Positions 1-5,725 of a stretch of DNA of 60,482 nt are shown here, piece after piece; the stretch's first letter is position 1, and each line of letters starts with the position of its first letter. Origin of the DNA: Peptococcaceae bacterium (GTDB lineage Bacteria > Bacillota > DSM-521 > Neomoorellales > Neomoorellaceae); assembly GCA_003509545.1 (NCBI GenBank), contig DOLC01000060.1, forward strand, positions 1 to 60,482. The letters are read 5' to 3'. A program made the translations under genes and the position numbers. The notes under the pieces were generated by a model, which searched no databases, had not been told where the DNA came from, and worked only from the letters and a program-made list of their open reading frames with translations.

Positions 1-174
1 GGGACGGAAAACGCCGGGAAGCAGCCCGGTAGCCAGAGGCCCGAACCGGGGGAATGTGGGCCTCCCCTGTTTAACAGGGGTGCCGGGCAGCCGGACGATG
101 ACGGAGGTAGCCGTCGGCCCCAACAGTATGGTGTCCGTTGGGGTCTGCACAATGAGTACCTAATAAAGCTATAG
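1..174 (+). CDS. C-terminal tail of a TnpB-type (IS605/IS607 OrfB) protein, partial
   Basis: Frame 1 is open from the window edge to a TAG at 172-174 and gives about 57 residues rich in G, P, R and Q, ending in NEYLIKL. No catalytic motif lies in this short piece. The assignment rests on the strongly structured DNA it overlaps (three consecutive hairpins at 64-143), because in IS200/605/607 elements the omegaRNA scaffold overlaps the 3' end of tnpB and runs to the right end. A second TnpB element sits at the far end of the window. It could instead be unrelated non-coding DNA that is open by chance; the upstream sequence would settle it. Confidence 0.35.
   Translation, partial: GTENAGKQPGSQRPEPGECGPPLFNRGAGQPDDDGGSRRPQQYGVRWGLHNEYLIKL
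64..143 (+). ncRNA. omegaRNA-like structured 3' end of a TnpB element
   Basis: Three back-to-back hairpins are visible: CCCCTG(64-69)/CAGGGG(75-80), GACGG(100-104)/CCGTC(111-115) and CCCCAAC(118-124)/GTTGGGG(137-143). Such a run of stems at the 3' end of a TnpB reading frame is what is known for omegaRNA scaffolds, with the guide taken from DNA just beyond the element end. The exact element end and any guide boundary cannot be fixed from this window. Confidence 0.4.
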
Positions 175-291
175 ATTGTTTAGCTTTGTATAGGGAAAAT
201 TGACCTCTATCCCTCCTCCGTACTCGTGGGTCTATTGTACCATATCGCCGAACGCCGTGTTACAATAGTGTCCAAAGGGACGTGGTTGGTT

Positions 292-735
292 ATGCCTGTG
301 GTGGAACATTGTGTAAGGCTGTATGCAAACGATTTCCGTGAAAACCGCAGCCGTGGCCGCATTGAGGGCGGCTGGACCACAGTGGGGTACGTCCTCTGGC
401 CGGACAAAATTAACCTGGTGTGGGCCAGGCGGGCGCAGGTGGTGCGGCGTGTGCGGCTGCCGCTCACCTGCCCTAACGGCGGGTGGGTGCGCTGGTGGCT
501 GTGCCCCACCTGTGGCAGAAAAACTCCCACTCTCTTCCTCGCGCCTGGCGGTAGTGGCTTTGCCTGCCGCCACTGCCTGAGGCTCACTTACGCCTTGTGG
601 AAGTGCAGCAATCGTTATCGCTGGCCCAGGGATGCAGGGCTGTGGCTAAGACAGTTCATGAGGCGTGCGGGGGAGGTGCGCGAACGTGCGGCAGGAGATG
701 GAAAAGGCGAGGCGGGAGGCCGCTGCTGCGATTGA
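292..735 (+). CDS. Zinc-ribbon protein of integrated element 1
   Basis: This 147-residue protein carries two CxxC knuckles about 20 residues apart (C71/C74 in CPTCGRK, C92/C95 in CRHCLRLTY), a zinc-ribbon signature seen in small accessory and phage-type proteins of unknown function. The ATG at 292 was chosen over an in-frame GTG at 226 because the homologue at 44077 starts at the aligned position and both share the same upstream context. The region before the knuckles is beta-rich and basic, so nucleic-acid binding is possible but only inferred. It is the first gene of a three-gene set. Compared with the copy at 44077 it keeps a Trp codon where that copy has TAG, so its tail is longer. Confidence 0.65.
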   Translation: MPVVEHCVRLYANDFRENRSRGRIEGGWTTVGYVLWPDKINLVWARRAQVVRRVRLPLTCPNGGWVRWWLCPTCGRKTPTLFLAPGGSGFACRHCLRLTYALWKCSNRYRWPRDAGLWLRQFMRRAGEVRERAAGDGKGEAGGRCCD

Positions 736-871
736 GCGGGCCGTCCCGCAGGTATTGCAGGCGCTGGCGGAGCAGGCGGCTGGAGGAGACCGCAAAGCCC
801 GGCGGCTGCTAGAAGAAGTCCTGCGCAATGTGAAAGGAGGCGGTGCTGGTGAGAAAAGGCGCACGCACTAA
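686..871 (+). CDS. Small helical protein, element 1
   Basis: A 61-residue, Ala/Arg/Glu-rich, predicted all-helical protein. The GTG at 686 is preferred over one at 665 because a GGGGGAGG ribosome-binding site lies at a good distance (669-676) and the homologue at 44471 starts identically. It overlaps the end of the zinc-ribbon gene and the start of the next gene by about 23 bases, indicating translational coupling. The sequence AVPQVLQALAEQAAGG.. resembles a part of the protein that follows it, so the two may have arisen by duplication. No function is recognised. Confidence 0.5.
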   Translation: MRQEMEKARREAAAAIERAVPQVLQALAEQAAGGDRKARRLLEEVLRNVKGGGAGEKRRTH

Positions 872-1142
872 CCTGGCCGTGATAGAACGCCGGCCCGAGG
901 TGCTGGAGGAGAAGCGGCAGGCGGTGATTGCCGAGGCGGTAGAGGCGGCTCCACAGGTGCTTAGGGCTGTGGTGGAAGAGGCGATGAATCGCGATATGAG
1001 GGCGGCGCGATTGGTTTTTGAGATTGCGGGTTTCCTGCAAAAGGCGGGGAGCTTTATAGCGACACAAGTCAATGTGCCTCAGCTCCAGATCAGCCCGGAG
1101 GAGCTAGAGGCGCTGGTGTGGGACCTGGGTATGGAAAGCTAG
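849..1142 (+). CDS. Conserved small helical protein, element 1
   Basis: A 97-residue predicted helical protein ending in the conserved block FIATQVNVPQLQISPEELEA. It starts at GTG 849, eight bases after AAAGGAGG; a GTG at 843 is too close to that site. The homologue at 44640 is nearly identical over its last 85 residues, far more conserved than the two upstream genes. The pattern of two helical repeats followed by a QVNV tail recalls small subunits or adaptors of phage terminases, but I do not recognise the family and give that only as a possibility. It ends a coupled three-gene operon before a strong terminator. Confidence 0.6.
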   Translation: MRKGARTNLAVIERRPEVLEEKRQAVIAEAVEAAPQVLRAVVEEAMNRDMRAARLVFEIAGFLQKAGSFIATQVNVPQLQISPEELEALVWDLGMES

Positions 1143-1294
1143 CACCGGGACAGGCGGCGGCTCCCGCTTGAAGTTAGGGCGGGGTACCCAGGCCCGCTGC
1201 CGCTCTTGCCCCTTGGGAAGAATAGAGGCCGGGCCTGCGGTTTGGGTTAATTGCTGCCGCAGCCCGGCCGCGTGTCTGGGCCCACGAGAAAGGG

Positions 1295-1326
1295 AAAACC
1301 CCTAGGCCACCCTGCCTAGTGGTTTT
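1295..1326. terminator. Inverted-repeat terminator after the zinc-ribbon operon
   Basis: AAAACC-c-CTAGGC pairs with GCCTAG-t-GGTTTT around a 6-base loop, giving A-rich and T-rich flanks that would terminate in both directions. The same structure is kept unchanged at 45092-45123. Confidence 0.75.
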
Positions 1327-1384
1327 GGCTTGTTTACCACCCACACTTGGACAAAGCCGAATCGCAATTGGCGAAATGCTATGC

Positions 1385-1390
1385 TATACT
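1385..1390 (+). promoter_or_regulatory. Extended -10 of the XRE regulator gene
   Basis: TGCTATACT is an extended -10 element 26 bases before the ATG at 1416. No good -35 is visible. The sequence is conserved in copy 2 (45177-45187). Confidence 0.4.
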
Positions 1391-1415
1391 CGAATAGGAA
1401 AGAGGGAGAGCAGTA

Positions 1416-1637
1416 ATGATAGTATGGCAACTACACGTGAAAATGGGTGAGCGACGTCTCCGCATTGCCGACTTAGCCAAGTTGACGGGCTTGGCTCCTG
1501 AGACCATAAGCAAGTACTATCACGATAAGAACGTTACCGCTGTGGAAATGGAAACACTTAATCGCCTTTGCAAGGCCCTCGACTGCGAGCCGGGGGACTT
1601 GCTTGCCTATGTGCCCGATGAGAAGCAAGGCCGCTAA
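1416..1637 (+). CDS. XRE/Cro-type helix-turn-helix regulator
   Basis: A 73-residue single-domain DNA-binding protein of the short Cro/CI type. The HTH covers roughly residues 14-50 (RIADLAKLTGLAPETISKYY, then a recognition helix), ending with the typical LNRLCKALDCEPGDLL helix. The AGAGGGAGAG site precedes ATG 1416. It is followed by a toxin-antitoxin pair, so it could control that pair or the element. The partner copy at 45222 has lost its start codon and 16 internal bases and is a pseudogene. Confidence 0.8.
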   Translation: MIVWQLHVKMGERRLRIADLAKLTGLAPETISKYYHDKNVTAVEMETLNRLCKALDCEPGDLLAYVPDEKQGR

Positions 1638-1721
1638 TGGGTCTGGCTCGCAGGCTTGCAGGCTTGCGGGCTTGTATGGGAAGCAAAGTTTTCCACAGGC
1701 GTAGAAGGGGAGCAAGCACAA

Positions 1722-2027
1722 GTGCTGGATAAAATACGTGAATGCATAAAAGAAGGCAAATGGGCCATGACTGCCCACGCGAGGGTTAAAGCAGGACAGC
1801 GCAAAATTAAGGATGAGGAAGTTATTTATGCCCTGGTCAACAACGGGGAAGTATTAGAGAATTACCCTAACGACCCCCGTGGGCCGAGCGCTCTTATTCT
1901 GGGTTATACCGAAGACGAAAGGCCATTGCACGTTGTTTGTGCCTTCGACCCTTCGGGAACACTGCTCATTATAACTGTCTACGAGCCTCAGCCTCCGAAA
2001 TGGGTAGACGAGAAAACGAGGGGGTGA
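1722..2027 (+). CDS. DUF4258-type toxin of a toxin-antitoxin pair
   Basis: A 101-residue protein with the DUF4258 pattern: MTAHARVKAGQRKIKDEEV near the N-terminus, a conserved NDPRGPSALILGY centre, and a LHVVCAFDP..LLIITVYEP C-terminal beta hairpin. The family is related to MqsR-like RNases and is usually paired with a YgiT-type zinc-finger antitoxin, which is exactly what follows. GTG 1722 is used because an AGGGGAG site lies about ten bases upstream; an in-frame ATG at 1656 has none. It ends overlapping the antitoxin start region. Toxic activity is inferred from family and context. Confidence 0.75.
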   Translation: MLDKIRECIKEGKWAMTAHARVKAGQRKIKDEEVIYALVNNGEVLENYPNDPRGPSALILGYTEDERPLHVVCAFDPSGTLLIITVYEPQPPKWVDEKTRG

Positions 2028-2035
2028 AAAACGAC

Positions 2036-2302
2036 ATGGTGACCCGTTGCTATCTTTGCGGAGGTAAGACAGTTCAGCGCCTGGTCACTGCCGAGAACTG
2101 GTGGGGCGACCAACTGACCTTAGTGGAGGGTGTGCCGGCCTGGGTATGTGAAAACTGTGGTGAAAAATACTTTGAGGCCGAAGTTTGCCGCATCTTAGAC
2201 GCTATGCGTGAGACCCCACCGGCAGAAGAGAGGATAATGCATGTGCCTGTTTACAAGTTCCCACCCGCTCACCTAGCAAGAACGTCTTCTACAAGGCCCT
2301 AG
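2036..2302 (+). CDS. YgiT-type zinc-finger antitoxin
   Basis: An 88-residue protein with the YgiT zinc finger: CYLCGGKTVQ near the N-terminus and VCENCGEKYFEAEV about 40 residues later, four cysteines binding one zinc. MqsA-like antitoxins have this domain followed by an HTH; here the C-terminus is short and lacks a clear HTH, so autoregulation may depend on the upstream XRE protein. An in-frame GTG at 2024 overlaps the toxin stop codon as GTGA, and either start is possible. A terminator follows at 2317. Confidence 0.75.
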   Translation: MVTRCYLCGGKTVQRLVTAENWWGDQLTLVEGVPAWVCENCGEKYFEAEVCRILDAMRETPPAEERIMHVPVYKFPPAHLARTSSTRP

Positions 2303-2316
2303 GACGGGCGCAAAAT

Positions 2317-2351
2317 GGCCGGGTAAGGGGTTTGTTTATACCTGCCCGGCC
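2317..2351. terminator. Terminator between the antitoxin gene and the convergent integrase
   Basis: GGCCGGG (2317-2323) pairs with CCCGGCC (2345-2351). The same arms with a perfect UUCG-capped stem lie at the homologous place in element 2 (45918). Confidence 0.6.
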
Positions 2352-2382
2352 TCTATCGCGGCCTTGTAGGCCAAATTAGCGC

Positions 2383-3320
2383 CTAGAGCCGGCGGCTGGC
2401 ACGCCTGCCCAGCTGCTGGAGCTTTGCCACAGGTGAGGCTTTCTCGTGGATCTCCTTCACGTCTTCCTCGAGGTAGCGCACGTACCTGCGGGTCATGGCT
2501 AAGTCCTGGTGGCCCAGTATCCTCTGCAAAGCGAAGGGGTCATTGGCTTCCTTCAGGAACTCGATGGCGAAGGTGTGACGCAGGCCATAGGCTGTGACCT
2601 TGACGCCTGCCTCACGGCAGTATTTTCTAAGCCTCTCGGCCCACTGGTGGCGGTCAAGGGTTTTCCCGTTTTCGGTGGCGAACAGGGGCACGTCATCCCT
2701 CCACCATGCGGGTCTTACCTTGAGGAGCTTCAGTAGGGCCTGCGTGGTGAAGGGCGACAGCACCAGGGTACGGCCAACACGGGTCTTAGCCACTTCCGGG
2801 CGAATGTAAAGCTCCCTTGCCTCAAGGTTTAAATCGCTTACCCTCACCTGGAACAGTTCTCCCGGCCTTGCCCCGTGTCTATCTGCACCAGCAGGAGGCA
2901 GTAATCCCTTAAGCCTGCATAGGTCTGCTTATGCGGCGGCTGCTGCAGCAGCTTCTTTATGGCCTCCAAAGGAACATGCCTTATGTTGCTTAAGTCCTCT
3001 TTGGCCTTCTTTATCCTTGCTGTGGGGTTGGCCGGAAGATATCCTTCGGCCACACACCAGTTGAAGAAGGCCTTAAGGTGGCGTAGTTTGATGTTATGAT
3101 AAGCGGGCGAACAGGGCTGACTGAAGTAGCGGATAACTGCCTTCCGCAGGGCCTCATAGGTGGTGAGGTTGGGGCTGGCCTTCAGGAAGGTCTCCACGTG
3201 GCGGCGGTAGACTTCCAGGGTGGACGGTGCCAGGCCATCGGCCTGTCTGGCGAGGAGAAACTCATCTAGGGCATAGGATAAATCCAGTACCCTGGGGTTG
3301 AGTTTCGCTATCCTGCCCAT
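2383..3320 (-). pseudogene. Tyrosine integrase of element 1, frameshifted
   Basis: The N-terminal half (3320 down to about 2880, SAM-like core-binding domain) and the C-terminal catalytic half (2383-2847, with YGLRHTFAIEF, LGHQDLAMTRRYV) are in different frames. Alignment with the intact integrase at 45998 shows one base missing near 2870: CTTGCCCCGTGTC here against CTTGCGCCGGTGTC there, just at the conserved Arg box (ARPGELF). The tyrosine and the HxxR-type block survive downstream. The start is ATG 3320, just after an SD that forms the arm of a hairpin (3330-3370). The gene follows tRNA-Leu(UAA) in the same direction. Element 1 is therefore probably fixed unless another integrase acts on it. 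Confidence 0.9.
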
Positions 3321-3329
3321 AAAAAACAA

Positions 3330-3370
3330 CCTCCTCAGGACCACGAGATTTTTTGGGGTATCTGAGGAGG
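3330..3370 (-). promoter_or_regulatory. Terminator-like hairpin overlapping the integrase SD, loop matching tRNA-Leu
   Basis: CCTCCTCAG (3330-3338) and CTGAGGAGG (3362-3370) are perfect inverted repeats. Read on the minus strand the 3' arm GAGGAGG is the integrase Shine-Dalgarno, followed by TTGTTTTTT and the ATG. The loop holds CCACGAGATTTT (3341-3352), identical to the anticodon-arm sequence of the adjacent tRNA-Leu(UAA) at 3424-3435. It can act as a terminator for tRNA transcripts and can hide the SD. Confidence 0.7.
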
Positions 3371-3381
3371 CCAAACCCTTG

Positions 3382-3470
3382 TGGTGCGAGAGGCGGGACT
3401 CGAACCCGCACGGACCAAACGGTCCACGAGATTTTAAGTCTCGGGCGTCTGCCTGTTCCGCCACTCTCGC
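3382..3470 (-). tRNA. tRNA-Leu(UAA)
   Basis: GCGAGAG/CTCTCGC acceptor stem, class II long variable arm, anticodon loop CUUAAAA, genomically encoded CCA at 3382-3384. It is the likely attachment site of element 1, whose integrase lies immediately downstream. Confidence 0.95.
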
Positions 3471-3490
3471 CTGTACTCTTACGCAGGAGA

Positions 3491-3520
3491 ATTATATCAT
3501 ATTGGCAGGGTCCTCTTCAA
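3491..3520 (-). promoter_or_regulatory. Promoter of tRNA-Leu(UAA)
   Basis: On the minus strand TTGAAG (3520-3515), an 18-bp spacer and TATAAT (3496-3491), ending 20 bases before the tRNA. Confidence 0.75.
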
Positions 3521-3562
3521 CAACGATTCCGCCCAAACTATCCCCCATTTACGCACAAGCCG

Positions 3563-3663
3563 GCCCGGGCGTCCACCTCTGAACCCTCCAGGGTTCGCGA
3601 TACAGGAACGGGCAGTAACCCCTGTCATCGGAGGTCGAGGCAAGCTGCGTCCCCACGACGGGC
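3563..3663. ncRNA. Candidate structured RNA with a 6S-like bulged stem
   Basis: Nested pairing is visible: CCTCC(3585-3589)/GGAGG(3630-3634), a 9-base one-sided bulge containing GGTTCGC, GAT(3599)/ATC(3627) and ACAGG(3602-3606)/CCTGT(3621-3625), with possible outer pairs GCCC(3563)/GGGC(3660). A long bulged helix with GTTCGCGAT recalls 6S RNA, but the identity and the strand are uncertain and no promoter for it is clear. Confidence 0.25.
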
Positions 3664-3687
3664 GGTACGCTATTCCCTTTGTTTGCT

Positions 3688-4083
3688 TCAGCGTACGGAG
3701 TTAAGGACGTAGAAAGTAGCGCTGGCCGTGGCCACCAGCTGCGAACCGACCATCATGGTAGCCTGCGCATGGATAAGGCGGCTGCCAGGGTATACCACTT
3801 TACCCCGGCAAATTATCTCTTCGCCCTCCTTTACGGGCCTTATGTAATTGAGCACCAGATTGGTAGTAGTATAGACATCGGCAGACGACCGGACCGCAGC
3901 TCCCATGGTAGTATCGGCCAAAGCGGCAAATACTCCGCCGTGGAGATAATTCCAGGGATTAAGGTGTTTGCTGGCCACCTTGAGCCTCGTCTCTGCCTCT
4001 CCCGGCTCTATGTGTATAAATTCGATATCCAAAAGCTCTATGAAAGGATTGGCGCGGGGAAGGTCGCACGTGCCGCCGCCCAT
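3688..4083 (-). CDS. PaaI-type hotdog-fold thioesterase
   Basis: A 131-residue single hotdog domain. The HGGVFAALADTTMG block (helix with the catalytic Asp region) and the later VLNYIRPVKEGEEI strand are typical of PaaI/YdiI acyl-CoA thioesterases, which hydrolyse acyl-CoA or phenylacetyl-CoA thioesters in the cytosol. The ATG at 4083 is chosen because TATAAT at 4114-4109 would place the transcript start close to a TTG at 4107. The gene stands alone between tRNA genes. The substrate cannot be told from sequence. Confidence 0.8.
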   Translation of the reverse strand: MGGGTCDLPRANPFIELLDIEFIHIEPGEAETRLKVASKHLNPWNYLHGGVFAALADTTMGAAVRSSADVYTTTNLVLNYIRPVKEGEEIICRGKVVYPGSRLIHAQATMMVGSQLVATASATFYVLNSVR

Positions 4084-4155
4084 AGGCGCGAACACCGCCC
4101 TTAACAAAATTATAGGAGACCATTCCCTTCTCCAAAATGGTCCCCCTTTAAGTAC

Positions 4156-4231
4156 TGGAGGCGCGGGCCGGATTTGAACCGGCGGATAGCGGTTTTGCAG
4201 ACCGCGGCGTTAGCCCCTTCGCCACCGCGCC
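4156..4231 (-). tRNA. tRNA-Cys(GCA)
   Basis: GGCGCGG/CCGCGCC acceptor stem, anticodon loop CUGCAAA, encoded CCA at 4156-4158. Cotranscribed after tRNA-Gly. Confidence 0.95.
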
Positions 4232-4256
4232 TCAAAAGCAATCCTCATATAAAAAA

Positions 4257-4331
4257 TGGAGCGGAAGACGGGATTTGAACCCGCGGCCCTCGCCTTGGCA
4301 AGGCGATGCTCTACCCCTGAGCTACTTCCGC
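4257..4331 (-). tRNA. tRNA-Gly(GCC)
   Basis: GCGGAAG/CTTCCGC acceptor stem, anticodon loop UUGCCAA, encoded CCA at 4257-4259. First gene of the Gly-Cys operon. Confidence 0.95.
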
Positions 4332-4349
4332 ACAACCCTTGCACGATAG

Positions 4350-4379
4350 ATTATAGCATAGAGCATTCCCGGCCGTCAA
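4350..4379 (-). promoter_or_regulatory. Promoter of the tRNA-Gly/Cys operon
   Basis: On the minus strand TTGACG (4379-4374), an 18-bp spacer and TATAAT (4355-4350). Repeat element A begins immediately upstream, its 9-bp duplication lying 3 bp from the -35. Confidence 0.9.
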
Positions 4380-4391
4380 GGTTCTTTTTCG

Positions 4392-4931
4392 CTGGCGCAT
4401 CTCCACTTTTGACTGTGGCCTGCTTAGCTTCAGCTCGCTTATGGTTTCCCTCGCGGACCAAACTATCACAAAAGCCTCAGAGCTTAAGGCGGACTTCCCG
4501 GCAAATTCGACGCACGGCTCAGTTGCCGGCCGCAAAGCTACCTGTACCTCGGGTCCTTTTGCTTTCGGCTTCGTTAAGTTTGGCTATCCCAAAAATAGCT
4601 TCTCTGCAGGCCGGCATTGTTTTCGCTCGCTAAGTGGTCCTCGCGGATCAGCCTACGGCTCAGGCTCGGGCGGGGTTCCCGGCCTATTCAGCATCCTTGC
4701 TTCAGAGGCCGGCCTCGGACTTCCTGTCCTCGGCCCCGCCCTCCCTCCTCGGCTTCGCCAAGGCTGCTGGGTCCCTCGGACCAAATCGCCGGCTCAAGAG
4801 AAATGCCGGCCCGTTGTTTGTTTTCATCCTTCTGCTGGTGCCGCTCGGCGGCAAGAACGTCTACCCCGAAGGCTTGTTCGCTCGCTTGAAGCCGAAGCAG
4901 GCCACCACAGCGAAAAGTGGGGATAACTCAG
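4392..4931. repeat. MITE-like element, copy A (540 bp)
   Basis: Termini CTGGCGCATCTCCACTTTT and, inverted, CTGAGTTATCCCCACTTTT. It is flanked by a perfect 9-bp direct repeat TCTTTTTCG (4383-4391 and 4932-4940). No coding capacity is evident. It is longer than the other copies and seems to contain a second nested palindromic unit near 4610-4815. The right terminus supplies the stop codon of the TrkA-like gene at 4928. Confidence 0.85.
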
Positions 4932-5602
4932 TCTTTTTCGAGCTTCGTGCCGACCAACACTTTTTCCACTTCGGCCTCTACACTCGGATGGGTCAGGGCG
5001 AAGACCAGGTCGCCGGCCTTGATGCAGGTATTGCCTCCGGGGACGATGGCGGTCTCTCCCCGTACGATGGTTACCAAAATGCATTGGTTGGGAAGGTTGA
5101 GGTCCCTCACCCTCAAATTGACGGCCGGAGCCCCGGGGTTTATCTTCACCTGGATCATCTTGAGATCCTTGATACCCTGCATCCACAGGGTAGTGGTCTG
5201 CTGCATGTCGACGGTTCCCTGGATGAGGCCCAGGATTAACGAGGTAGGACCGATTACCTGATTCACACCCAGCCAGCTGAAAAGCTTCTCGTTCCCAGGA
5301 TTGTTGACCAAAGCCAGGGTACGCTTGGCCTTAAATCTCCTTTCCGCCTGCTGGCAGACAATAAGATTATCCTGGTCGTCATCCGTCACGGCTACTACGA
5401 TGTCAACTTCTTCCGCGCCGGCAGCCTTCATTACCTGGGGATCCGTGCCATCGCCGATTACCACCGGGATCCCTAGCTCCCGCCTCAGTTTTTCGCCCCT
5501 GCTGCGCTCATACTCGATGAGGGCCACCTGGTAGCCAAGTTGACGACACTCTTTGGCCAGCTGTGCCCCTACTTTGCCGCCCCCAACAATAATAATCTTC
5601 AT
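4928..5602 (-). CDS. TrkA/KtrA-type K+ transport regulatory protein
   Basis: A 224-residue cytosolic RCK protein. Residues 1-120 form a Rossmann RCK-N domain (IIVGGGKVGAQLAKE dinucleotide loop, IGDGTDP, VAVTDDDQDN), and residues 135-220 form a TrkA-C ligand-binding domain (VNLRVRDLNLPNQC, GDLVFALT). Such proteins bind NAD(H)/ATP and gate Trk/Ktr potassium channels; no channel gene lies nearby. The last codons come from a repeat-element insertion: the 9-bp duplication CGAAAAAGA is followed by the element tip CTGA, which supplies the TGA. The sequence beyond the element shows the ancestral end would have been two residues different (EP then TGA). Confidence 0.88.
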   Translation of the reverse strand: MKIIIVGGGKVGAQLAKECRQLGYQVALIEYERSRGEKLRRELGIPVVIGDGTDPQVMKAAGAEEVDIVVAVTDDDQDNLIVCQQAERRFKAKRTLALVNNPGNEKLFSWLGVNQVIGPTSLILGLIQGTVDMQQTTTLWMQGIKDLKMIQVKINPGAPAVNLRVRDLNLPNQCILVTIVRGETAIVPGGNTCIKAGDLVFALTHPSVEAEVEKVLVGTKLEKD

Positions 5603-5725
5603 TCCTCAACCCCGATTCCTGATAGAGATGCTGTACAGTATACTATACTTCGCCGCAGCCTTCCCAAGATCCTCCCGGCACCGCCTTCATAGGCCGCCTT
5701 TCCACGGACGCCTGCGCCTGGGCAT

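Larger units (their letters stand above)
226..1480 (+). repeat. Duplicated module, copy 1 (partner at about 44010-45290)
   Basis: The gene order zinc-ribbon protein, small helical protein, conserved helical protein, terminator, XRE regulator is repeated at 44010-45290 in the same orientation, some 43.8 kb away. The first two genes have diverged strongly. The third gene and the roughly 270-bp non-coding stretch after it are nearly identical, about 95% by eye. The copies belong to two different tRNA-Leu-integrated elements, so they are probably shared element backbone and not a simple tandem duplication. Confidence 0.85.

Noticed and set aside
2844..3464. Integrase reading frame extended upstream through tRNA-Leu to 3464
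   Set aside because: The extension is only the tRNA gene read as protein; the SD and ATG at 3320, and the same layout at 46939, fix the start.
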